From Pyrenophora tritici-repentis (taxonomy: Eukaryota > Ascomycota > Dothideomycetes > Pleosporales > Pleosporaceae): 64,000 bases of DNA. The position numbers were made by a program, and so were the translations under genes. This document shows, in pieces, positions 45,747-54,494 of this stretch (position 1 is its first letter; each line of letters begins with the position of its first letter). The DNA lies in NCBI RefSeq assembly GCF_003171515.1, contig NC_089398.1:1736001-1800000 (forward strand), written 5' to 3'. Below the pieces are notes generated by a model. That model had not been told where the DNA came from and searched no databases. It saw only the letters and a program-made list of their open reading frames with translations.

Positions 45747-48299
45747 ATGCCGCTTCGTAACCTAAAACGCGCCGCCGAGGGCACCCCCGGCCCCCACGGC
45801 CCCCACAAGCGCGCCAAAACAGCTAAAGGCAGTGCATCGCAGCCTATCCTGATGGACGATTCGCAGCCTGAGCTGTCTATCCGCACCTCGCCACGTAAAG
45901 CCCTAGCTGCTGCAGCAAGCCAGGCCACCGAAGACGCGCCGTTCGAGTCGCAGTTGCGCGACGCTATACCAGAAGCTACTATACAACCGCCGGCCGAGGG
46001 TAGTAGGGCTGCTACGGAGGCTACAAGTGAGGCTATCGAAGGCGGGGATGATACTGGCTTTGATGACGAGTTTACGGACAACTTTGACGGCATTGATTGG
46101 AAGCGTTTACCGCGTTTTACGAAGCCGCTGCGTACGTTGAAGCGCAACAAAAGTTGGGTATATCAGTACGGTTACCGCGTTGCCTCTCTCCGTGAGCCTC
46201 ATCGTACGTTCTTTGTTTGCAAATACTGCCATCATCGTAAGATCTTTTGCGCCTATCCAGAGGTTACAAAGTCGACCAGTAACGCTATCAACCACCTCGC
46301 GCAGAAGCTACTTGGCCACGGCTACGATCGCAAGGGCAAACTGGATTCGATTACACTACCGCGAGGCCAAACGACGCTTAAGATGATGACCGAGGGCGGT
46401 GTCGATGTACCTCAAGGCGTCGCTAACGAGCTCGGAAACTTCGACGTACAGCGCTTTCGATACGCCGCTGTTACGTGGCTTGTCGACAATAACCACCCTC
46501 TCCGCGAGTTCGAAACGCCTGCGTTTAGGCAGATGATAGAGTTTGCCAACCCGGAGGCAGCTGACGCGCTGTGGGTAAGTCACAACAGTGTAGCTAGCTT
46601 CGTGATGAGGCTGTATCGCTATATGGAGCCGCAGGTTGTTCAGATGCTCTCGTCGGCTATTAGTAAAATCCATATAAGCTTCGATGGCTGGACGACAAAA
46701 GGCGGCAAGCGCGGCTTCTTTGGAGTTGTTGCTCATTTTGCTGACGCCGACGGCACTATCAGGGACCTACCTATCGCGCTGCCTCAGCTTACGGGCGCCC
46801 ACACGGGCGAGAGGATAGCTGAAGTTGTTGGCAATATAATCGATGTCTTCGGTATAACACGTAGCCAGCTTGGGTACTTTGTGCTCGACAACGCGTACGC
46901 TAACGACACCGCCGTCACCAAACTCGCCCAACGCTTTGAATTTACAGCAAGCCATCACCGCCTCCGCTGCGGCCCTCACACACTTAACTTAGTCGGACAG
47001 ATGATTATCTTCGGCTTTGATAAGGACGCGTACGATAATGATCAGGACGAGCACAAAACAGAGGCAGCCTACCTACAAGAATGGCGGCAGCAAGGTCCGC
47101 TTGGTGTACTAATCGATATCATCAACTACATCCAAACACCGCAACAACACGATCTTTTTGCCGATTGCCAGCGCCGTGTTAACGCTAAGGCTCCCGACCA
47201 AAAGCAGGAAATACTCGAGCCGGTAAAGCCAGTCGTCACGCGCTGGAACAGCTTTCACGACACCTTTGTACGCGCCGCAAAACTCCATAACGCCGTTGAT
47301 GAGTACGCCCAAAGCCACATCGAAAGGACGATGGGCGCCGACGCGTACGCGCGTAGCCGTAACAATAAGCTCACTAAAGTACCAGCTTGGATGAGATCTA
47401 ATGGGCTTACGGCTGACGATTGGGCGGTAATAACCCAGTATATATCAGTGTTGGAGCCGCTAAAGGAGGCGACAAAACGGCTTGAAGCTCGCGGTAAAGC
47501 TGGCCGTTTCGGCGCGATATACGAGGTTATACCTGTCTTCGAAGCTGTACTTGCCGTGTACGAGCAGCTACTTAAAAACCACGAAAGCGTCGACTATAAT
47601 GCCAATAGCGCGCCAGAAGATCACCTTCCTATCAACCTACGCGCAGCTTGGGCAAAGCTTAACGCGTATTACACTAAGCTCGACGAATCACCCGCATACT
47701 TTGCCGCTACCTGCCTCCACCCATACTACAAGAACTACTGTGAGAACAGCTGGCGCGACAAACCGAGCTGGCTTGAGGCAAACAACGCTGGGTTGAAACA
47801 ACTTTGGGCGTTCTATAAGCCGCAAATACAGCGCCAAAGTCGCCCACCAGTGCGGCTCTCAAGCGGTATCAACGACGCCATCAACGCGCTCGTTAATGCG
47901 GAGCCTTATGGCATTGTTGAGGTGACAGAGATGGATGAGCTGGAGCGTTGGCGACGGTTTGAACTCCGCTGGACGCAGGAGCAGTTCGAACAAGGTAGTA
48001 ATCCTGTTAGCTATTGGATAAGCCTACGCCCAAAGTATCCTAACCTAGCGCGTATGGCGATCGATATATTAACAATACCAGCCTCAAGTTGTGAGTGCGA
48101 GCGGCTGTTCAGCGAGCTCGGTGATTTATTAGAGCCAAGGCGACGCAAAATTGGGTCACAACTGCTTGCAGCAATACAGTGTATACGAAGCTGGCGCGAC
48201 GCTGGCTTTAAGCCTCCATCTGATTACAACTCAGGCGATGTAACTGACGCTGAGGTAGCTGCAATATACGAAATATGCAAGTGGGACAGCGAAGCTTAG
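45747..48299 (+). CDS. hAT transposase (Activator-like)
   Basis: The first ATG of the open frame is 45747 (MPLRNLKRAAEG), giving 850 residues; the frame extends 18 nt further only by TTG. A BED-type zinc finger lies at about residues 140-190 (FFVCKYCHHRKIF, then INHLAQKLLGHGYD). The RNase H-like core has HISFDGWTTKGGKRGFFGVV and GYFVLDNAYANDTAV, which supply two of the catalytic acids. CGPHTLNLVGQ marks the insertion domain. The C-terminal hAT dimerisation domain is clear: YPNLARMAIDILTIPASSCE then RLFSELGDLLEPRRRKIG. All parts are present in one frame, so the protein is probably active on the surrounding terminal repeats. Confidence 0.96.
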   Translation: MPLRNLKRAAEGTPGPHGPHKRAKTAKGSASQPILMDDSQPELSIRTSPRKALAAAASQATEDAPFESQLRDAIPEATIQPPAEGSRAATEATSEAIEGGDDTGFDDEFTDNFDGIDWKRLPRFTKPLRTLKRNKSWVYQYGYRVASLREPHRTFFVCKYCHHRKIFCAYPEVTKSTSNAINHLAQKLLGHGYDRKGKLDSITLPRGQTTLKMMTEGGVDVPQGVANELGNFDVQRFRYAAVTWLVDNNHPLREFETPAFRQMIEFANPEAADALWVSHNSVASFVMRLYRYMEPQVVQMLSSAISKIHISFDGWTTKGGKRGFFGVVAHFADADGTIRDLPIALPQLTGAHTGERIAEVVGNIIDVFGITRSQLGYFVLDNAYANDTAVTKLAQRFEFTASHHRLRCGPHTLNLVGQMIIFGFDKDAYDNDQDEHKTEAAYLQEWRQQGPLGVLIDIINYIQTPQQHDLFADCQRRVNAKAPDQKQEILEPVKPVVTRWNSFHDTFVRAAKLHNAVDEYAQSHIERTMGADAYARSRNNKLTKVPAWMRSNGLTADDWAVITQYISVLEPLKEATKRLEARGKAGRFGAIYEVIPVFEAVLAVYEQLLKNHESVDYNANSAPEDHLPINLRAAWAKLNAYYTKLDESPAYFAATCLHPYYKNYCENSWRDKPSWLEANNAGLKQLWAFYKPQIQRQSRPPVRLSSGINDAINALVNAEPYGIVEVTEMDELERWRRFELRWTQEQFEQGSNPVSYWISLRPKYPNLARMAIDILTIPASSCECERLFSELGDLLEPRRRKIGSQLLAAIQCIRSWRDAGFKPPSDYNSGDVTDAEVAAIYEICKWDSEA

Positions 48300-48457
48300 T
48301 AATATATACGATATACGATTAGATCAGCACCTAAACAGTATCAAATCTATCAAACTTTCAAACAAACGGCCTCCTAAAACACTATCAAACTAAACAACTC
48401 AAATACAATCTTAAGTTTTGTACAAACAAATCAAATCAGCGTCCAAAGTTTGTTTGA

Positions 48458-48477
48458 TTTGCTTAATGACAAGTCTG
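48458..48477 (-). repeat. Right terminal inverted repeat of the hAT element
   Basis: Perfect inverse of 45319-45338. Confidence 0.95.
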
Positions 48478-48485
48478 CTCGTTGG
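48478..48485. repeat. Right target-site duplication of the hAT element
   Basis: CTCGTTGG, identical to 45311-45318. Confidence 0.95.
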
Positions 48486-48565
48486 TGGGAAAGCAAGGGG
48501 TTCACATCTCAAGTTCGAGATGCGATGTGGGATGGGATGAAGGGTTGTGTTGCCGAGTTCATTGC

Positions 48566-48869
48566 TTAGTGCTATAGGATGGTGGTTAGCCAAAGTTCAT
48601 CTCAAACAGTCGTCCTAAAGGTAACTTACGGAGCAAGATCCGCATCCGCAGCTGGTGCAGTCACCAGCGCACTTGCAAGTGGAGCAGTTGCTACAAACAC
48701 CACCAGTCAGCATAATCATCCAGCAAACAGGAAAGAGTGATCCGGTCGAATGAGATGGCATGTAGTGTGTCCATCACGGTGCTAACCGCTAGTCCCATTG
48801 CAGGAACGACGACACCACTCCAACGCCTCCGGCTGTCGGAAAGGGAGAAGGCACATACCAGGGAGCCAT
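48566..48869 (-). CDS. Small cysteine-rich metallothionein
   Basis: Three exons, 48869-48859, 48690-48630 and 48571-48566, give only 25 residues: MAPC, then NCSTCKCAGDCTSCGCGSCS, then His-stop. Eight cysteines at positions 4, 6, 9, 11, 15, 18, 20 and 23 form CxC and CxxC pairs, with no aromatic residues, as in the 22-26-residue copper metallothioneins of other ascomycetes. Both introns are GT-AG (168 and 58 nt), with GCTAAC as the second branch point. The last exon holds one residue plus the TAA. It should bind copper or other soft metals in the cytosol. A TATATATA lies about 110 bp upstream, fitting an inducible gene. The hAT element lies 88 bp beyond the stop, perhaps inside the transcribed 3' region. 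Confidence 0.85.
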
Positions 48870-48873
48870 TTTG

Positions 48874-48917
48874 ATTGGTTGGTTTGGTTGGTTGGTGGGT
48901 TTGGTTGGTGGATGTAG
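48874..48917 (-). repeat. TTGG/CCAA tandem tract in the metallothionein leader
   Basis: Read on the plus strand this is a run of TTGG, TTTGG and TGGG units directly upstream of the metallothionein ATG. On the coding strand it gives a C/A-rich CCAACCAAACC leader. Confidence 0.7.
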
Positions 48918-48976
48918 TAGATAGTGTGTGTGAAGTGAGTTGCGATGGTGGACATCAAGGTGCGAACAGATACACC

Positions 48977-48984
48977 TATATATA
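48977..48984 (-). promoter_or_regulatory. TATA box of the metallothionein gene
   Basis: TATATATA, about 110 bp upstream of the ATG, in a short otherwise mixed promoter. The position and the absence of such a box from most housekeeping genes here suggest a strongly inducible promoter. Confidence 0.55.
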
Positions 48985-50966
48985 CCCTTCTTTGCCCACT
49001 CCCACGTCCAAAGTCCTTTCGCCCCAACCATCCCTCGCGCTGTGTCATGCGGCCGCAAGTGTGCGGCTGGCGCGGTGGTGGGGTCCAAAGTCGTGGAGGG
49101 ATGACATATCGACCTGTCACCGATTTGACGCCCACCTTTCCAGGAGGAGGAGGGGGGTGGAGTTAGGCTGGTTTCTGGACCACCGATTCCTCCATACAGG
49201 TCGGCGATGCGAGGGACATGGGTGGAGAAAGTGGTTGAAATGGTGCGGTTGCTGAGCCCCCACACGGCCTGTAGTCGGGAACGGCGGCTGCCTGTTTGGA
49301 CCACGGGTCGTCGGCTGCTTCTGTTTGGGCAGCTTTGGGCCGGCCCGGTGTCTTTTCCAGGCCAAACTTGTGTTTTGTGGAGGCGTGGGTTGAGGTTCTT
49401 CCCGGCCGTGGTATTGGATACGGGTGTTTGCCTCACTTCTGACTACTTTGGTTGTTTCCCATCAACCGCTTCATAACACGTTGCCATGTGTATCTGAAAG
49501 AACACCGAAGTGACGTCTCCTACTGGCTTCTTGGAATGATATCACAGGGCCCTAATATTTGAACTACCAATATCGTCAAGTACTTAGGTAGCCATCGACC
49601 GGCATCGACCCAGTTTGTTCACTAAAGTTATGCTCGGGAGCCCTGCGACGGGCCGGACTACATCTATGCACGTGGGGATAAAGCTTACCTTCCAGACCCC
49701 TTATCGAGAGTTTACGTCTCAGCCCCCTACTGGCTATGCCGCTAAACGAGACCAGGTGACACCTCCTACCTATGTAAACCCCGCTCTTACCAAGTCTAAG
49801 CATGTGAAAGACATGTTTCCCGCTACTCAAAGTCGCGGAAAAGACCGCTCAAACAGATCAGGCCCGGAAGATTTGCAAAAAAAGGAGGCTTCAACCCCAC
49901 ACTTGCTATGCTGTTAAACAGTCACACGGAACGTTCTTCGGAGTAAAGACTTTCTTCCTCGCCTGTCGCGGTAAACATGATAGACGTCAGTTATGTTGAC
50001 GTCTAGCTTGGCCTCTAGCGACTAGACTAACCCCAGACTAGATGGGTCACCGGCACGCCGCGTGATATGATCACGCCCTATACAGTAGTTCCGATCCAAC
50101 TACCAAGCTTTGCTTTTGTTCTTTCTGAACCAATCGTGGCGGTGCGCTAGTATGCATCACGTGGGGTGTTTAGCTAGGCACTAGGCACTAGGCACTCTTC
50201 ACATGTGATGTACATGGCCAAATGTCCTTGGCATGCCCTATCATGCGCAATGAGGTCTTAGCAGTATTACATCGATAACATATCGGCTCAACAGTCTCAG
50301 GTTCTCGATCACCTAGTCGGGATTCTACTCCAACCGCATGGCACCGAAGTGCGATACTTGACAGCGACAATGTGGTTGAACCCTGCTATTTCATCACTAA
50401 TCGGCGTCTCCGACGCCTAGAAAGATGTTTTTATGCTGGGGTGTCTAGTATTTCATGTTGCCCATGTGATGGTGTGACGACGGTGAAAGTGACTCTGTTT
50501 CGGTGCGGTAACATATCGACACGAAAAGCCCCCCCGAGGTGATCATCTAGTCAAATCTCCACTCCGATCAGTCTCCACCCACTGTCACTGCAGCGGAATG
50601 ATAGGTTGAGTTTTGGAAAGCATCTCGTAAAGGGATACGTAGTCATCATCCAGGGGCTCCTGTGATGTCTCGGCCGGCGAAACAGCATACCATCGGCACA
50701 CTCTAAGTCGCTTTGGAGAGATCTCGGGCTCCGTCGGAAAAGAGCGGAAGAAAATCTTGACACGTCATCGTTGGAATCTGGACTCGTATTAGGTAAAGAG
50801 TTGATATGATATCGCAGTGTGGCTCCGAGTGGATGAGACGACGCTGACACCGCCCCCTAAACCCTCCGGCCCCAAAGAAAAGAATAAACCACTCAAAGAG
50901 AAAGACAAAGACGGGGACTGCACTTGTACAGACAGGAAAGAAACGGAAAACGCTCTCTTATCACCC
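48985..50966. other. Long intergenic region, 2 kb
   Basis: Contains the distal metallothionein promoter and the downstream side of the peroxin gene. A perfect threefold tandem of CTAGGCA lies at 50174-50194. No gene, RNA or transposon ends recognised. The stretch from 49500 to 50500 has scattered TA-rich words and no long frames, and could be old repeat-derived DNA. Confidence 0.4.
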
Positions 50967-52730
50967 TCAAATATCAAGATGTTGCCGGATATCATCGCCT
51001 AACCTCCACTCCTCTTCGCGAACAATCCGCTCCAACGGGCTCTGTACATCATCCTCCTCACTCCTTCTCGTCCCAGTCGTTCCGCTATCACTAACAACAG
51101 TCGCGCCGCTCACACTCCTGCTACTACTATTTGTTCTCCTCTTCCTTTTGAACCAATTACGCTTGCTCTTTGTGCTGGCCGCATCGGTATTATCCGATGC
51201 TACAGACGCAGCGTATTCGCGGCCATCGCCTTCGACAAGCGTGGGATCAGTGCTAGATGCGACGCTTAGGTTAGACGAGAGCTTGGTGAGGTGGTTGAGG
51301 TCGGGGTCTGTGTTGTTGTCGATGGGTGTGGGCTTAGGGGTAGGAATGGGAGTGATGTCTGTTGAGGGACTTGCTTCGACGAGTTCGGCATCGCGGTACC
51401 ATTTCCGGCGACGGGTATAACGGCCCCAGCCGTCTTGGCCTCTACGACCGTCTCTCCACTGAATATGTTAGCATATGCGTGCTGTTGATAGAGGATATGG
51501 ACATACCTTGTTGTCATAGTATATCCACCCCGATTCTTCTTTCGAAGCGCCCTTGTCGCCCTTGGTGTCCTTGTCTCCGCAATCAATCTTCCACTCGCTG
51601 CCCTGCACCCATCGCCAACGCGATTGTCCACCCTCAATTTCAGGCAACTCAAATTCCTCCTTGGGTGGGACGGAATTTAGATGCTCATCAGTCCAAGATG
51701 CTCGCTCGTAAGCAAGCATAGACGACGTCCATCCGATGCCGAGCCATCTTCGCTGGTTCTCGTAGATGGAAAAGGTAAAGCGTACTCCTGTCGACTCGGG
51801 TTGGCGCTTAGCCGCGAGCGAGGCTGCAACTTCCTGTGTACTCTTCTTGCGAGGTGGAAGCGGAGGTGCTCCCTTTCGATCTATGGACACGATTTCACCA
51901 AAGTTCAAACCCGTGATGAAGGCGCAGATACGTCGAACGGTCTTTGATCTCCATAGTAAGGTGCGGGTAATGCGCGCTGGTCGAGAGTGCCAGCTTAGGA
52001 TGACTGTGCCTACGGCTAGCACGACTCGCTTCGTGGTCAAGATATAAAAGGGCGGGAGGGTGAGAGCTATCCATAGAGGCAAGACGAAGAGGATTCGAAT
52101 GAACAGTACAGTGAGGGCTGGCCGTGTTGTGGCTGAAGTCGCAGTCCTTTGGGTAGACAGGAAGTCGGTCAGGCGCAGGAATGGATCGAGTAGGATATTG
52201 CAGCGCGAAGTAAAGAGTTTCAAGCTATCCACAATCTCCTCTAAGCTCTTGTGGTGGACACTGTTGGTGTCCGACTCGATCCGATTGTGTCCCTTTTGTT
52301 TCTCGCCCGTCCACCCAGTCGACGACAGTGGTGAATACCTGCGCGTGTACATGCCCAGTATCAAGCCCGATACTACCATGATAGGCCCAGCATACCTCGT
52401 CACGGCGTCGCCATACATGACAATGGCCCAAAAGCTCGCCACCAGGAGAAAGCTCTCCCAGGGGTCGCCCGTTGTCCATGTCACGAGGCCGGCGAACTTG
52501 TTCAATGGTAGTATGAAGGGGTGCGAATAGGCGAGCACGCGGGTGACTTGGGGCGGAGTAGCGGCGAGTAAAGGCGACTTTTGGTGGACGAGTATGGCCG
52601 AGCGCAACTTGGTCTGTGGTGATGACTGGCCTAGGTTGGCGGGTGAGAAGGTGGCATAGGTAGGCGGATTCGGGTCGCCGGTGGACTGCGGGGACGACGC
52701 ATCGTGGCTATTTCTCGATGGAGTGGACAT
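50967..52730 (-). CDS. Dysferlin-domain peroxin (Pex23/Pex30 family)
   Basis: Exons 52730-51507 and 51458-50967 give 571 residues. The N-terminal half contains the membrane part with several hydrophobic segments (WESFLLVASFWAIVMYGDAV, YAGPIMVVSGLILGMY, LFIRILFVLPLWIALTLPPF). The C-terminal half has the DysF repeats: VRFTFSIYENQRRWLGIGWT (DysFN) and, across the splice, ESGWIYYDNKWRDGRRGQDG followed by WGRYTRRRKWYRDAEL (DysFC). Fungal members of this type reside in the ER at peroxisome contact sites and control peroxisome number and size with reticulon-like partners. The tail is Ser/Thr-rich with a basic patch (KSKRNWFKRKRR). The intron falls exactly between the two DysFC halves. Confidence 0.88.
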
Positions 52731-53380
52731 GTGCTCTATCCAGGGCGTATCTAAATGAGGATAAGCATCGTGTTTGCGCGACTACATATGTGTCGGCCTG
52801 GTGGTCGCGGTTCTGGACATTACCGACCTAGTGCGGCCATGCATGGAGATGTGCGTCATCGCCTGGCCTGCGCGGAAGAGGCTGTGGACCGTGTTCTCGT
52901 CAACCCACGCGGTTTGATTGTATAGAGGCTGATTTCCCGGGAGTAGTGTCTAATGTCTGGGGCTATCTACAAGTCCGGAGCAAGGCAGTTATTCATGGTA
53001 CTGCGCTTAGAGTGACGTTTCCGGCGGGGACGCGTGAGCATGTGAATGCCTTAGTCCGAGGGGACATGCGGACGCCCCATGGCTGATACCTCGGCGATAG
53101 CTGCCGGATGAACAGACGTGGAGGGTATTTACAAGTCTTGCTTCACATGCGCTTAATTTTAGCTTGATTACTGCTGAAACAGCCATGAAGATGAAGTTTG
53201 TAGGAGTGGCAGTTTGCGATCGTGATGTGATTGGGTGGCCACTTGTCGATCACGTGTGAGCCTCGGAAACAGACCGAAACTGCGGAAGGCGATCCAGAAA
53301 TTTTGGAGACGACGCCCTCGCCGACAGCAATCACAGATCCGACTGCACGCTCGCTATCCGACTGCACTCTCTCTGTCATC
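52731..53380. other. Shared promoter region of the peroxin and pam16 genes
   Basis: About 650 bp between divergent ATGs. No gene or strong core-promoter element seen. Confidence 0.45.
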
Positions 53381-53844
53381 ATGGTATGTTTTGCAGCTGT
53401 TCGCCTCCCGAAAATGCCTAACAATACCAGGCCCATCGCATAATAACCCAAGTCGTCTTCTCCGGTGCCCGCATAATAGGACGTGCCGTTTCCGAGTCAT
53501 ACCGTCAGGCCGCTGCCTCACAGAAATATGCTGCTGCCAGTCAGAATGGTGGAGGTGGCGGTAGCGCATTCTCCTCGTCAAACATCACCATGGACGAAGC
53601 CTGCCAAATCCTCAATGTTGGGCCCGGCAAGATGGGAACCATTGAGCTAGACGTTGTCACAGAGCGATTCAAGAGGCTGTTCGATCTGAACGACCCAAAG
53701 AAGGGGGGCAGTTTCTACCTACAGAGCAAAATATTACGAGCAAGGGAAAGGATTGAGAGGGAGGTACAAGGACATCAAAGAGTGGCCGAGAGGGAAAGGG
53801 AACTGAGGGAGGGGTTCAAGCCGAAACTCACAAAAGAGGATTGA
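53381..53844 (+). CDS. pam16: Presequence translocase motor subunit Pam16 (Tim16)
   Basis: Exon 1 is the ATG alone (53381-53383), spliced by a 47-nt intron to exon 2 at 53431-53844. The product is 138 residues, the expected length. It opens MAHRIITQVVFSGARIIGRA (N-terminal hydrophobic segment), has a Gly/Ser-rich linker, and then the degenerate J domain MDEACQILNVGPG...ERFKRLFDLNDPKKGGSFYL, in which HPD is replaced by DPK, the defining Pam16 feature. A charged tail follows. Pam16 pairs with Pam18 on the matrix face of the inner mitochondrial membrane and limits its stimulation of mtHsp70 in protein import. Confidence 0.96.
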
Positions 53845-54494
53845 GACGACTCATACCAGGCACCCACCACAATGGTATTACTCGATACATCAAGACAAGA
53901 CTCGACAAGTCAGGCAAATACTGCCGAGGAGCCCTCTTACATTTGAGCGGCGTTCAATAGGTTTGAAGAATTCAAAGGACACAGTGCAGCGATGGCGCTT
54001 TAGGTTGAGTGTAGTTTGAGTGGCATAGGCAGTGCTTCTCGTCTCTCCACTCATGTATATGTATTCATCATTGTAACTTTAGACGTTTATCAATTAGAGT
54101 GTTATCCATGACGAAATCAATCATGGGCTATTACAAACAAAGGCAAGACTTGAGCAGACAACCCCTTTATCCCACCCAGGTGACATGAAACACTTGACAT
54201 ATTACATACCCACAATGTCAAGTCTCTTATTGTAGTCAGCAAGGAGAGGTGAATTGCCAAGTGGAGTCGCAATCTCACCCCACAGAACCTTGGAAGCCGG
54301 CGCAAGCGAACGGCGCTAACAAACGCCGCGCTAACAAACGGCGCTAACAACGTAGGTAGCGGCTGGCACCCCAAAACTTTCGCGCCTCCATGCCTTTATC
54401 CAACCACACCACAACAGCTCTCAACCGCCCGCTCCAACAAACAAAAATATTGGCTGCGCATAACGTTAGTCCCCTACTGTTAACGTGACGCGCA
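53845..54494. other. Intergenic region upstream of the Trf4-type gene
   Basis: About 650 bp. The proximal 190 bp contain a short imperfect tandem repeat (reported separately). No gene seen. Confidence 0.45.
54311..54351 (+). repeat. Imperfect tandem repeat in the trf4 promoter
   Basis: Three copies of CGGCGCTAACAAA-like units of 13-15 bp (the middle one is CGCCGCGCTAACAAA), starting about 185 bp upstream of the ATG. Confidence 0.75.

Larger units (their letters stand above)
45319..48477 (+). mobile_element. Complete hAT-superfamily DNA transposon
   Basis: The 3,159-bp element begins and ends with a perfect 20-bp terminal inverted repeat (CAGACTTGTCATTAAGCAAA) and is flanked by an exact 8-bp direct duplication, CTCGTTGG, at 45311-45318 and 48478-48485, the hallmark of hAT insertion. 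The single gene is an uninterrupted 850-residue transposase. The subterminal regions carry many copies of TTTGTTTGA/TCAAACAAA-type words, probably transposase binding sites. No stop codons or C-to-T decay are seen, so insertion is recent. The copy lies between gatA and the metallothionein gene. Confidence 0.96.

Noticed and set aside
50174..50194. Tandem CTAGGCA repeats as a CRISPR-like or telomere-like array
   Set aside because: Only three perfect 7-bp units without spacers: a trivial microsatellite.
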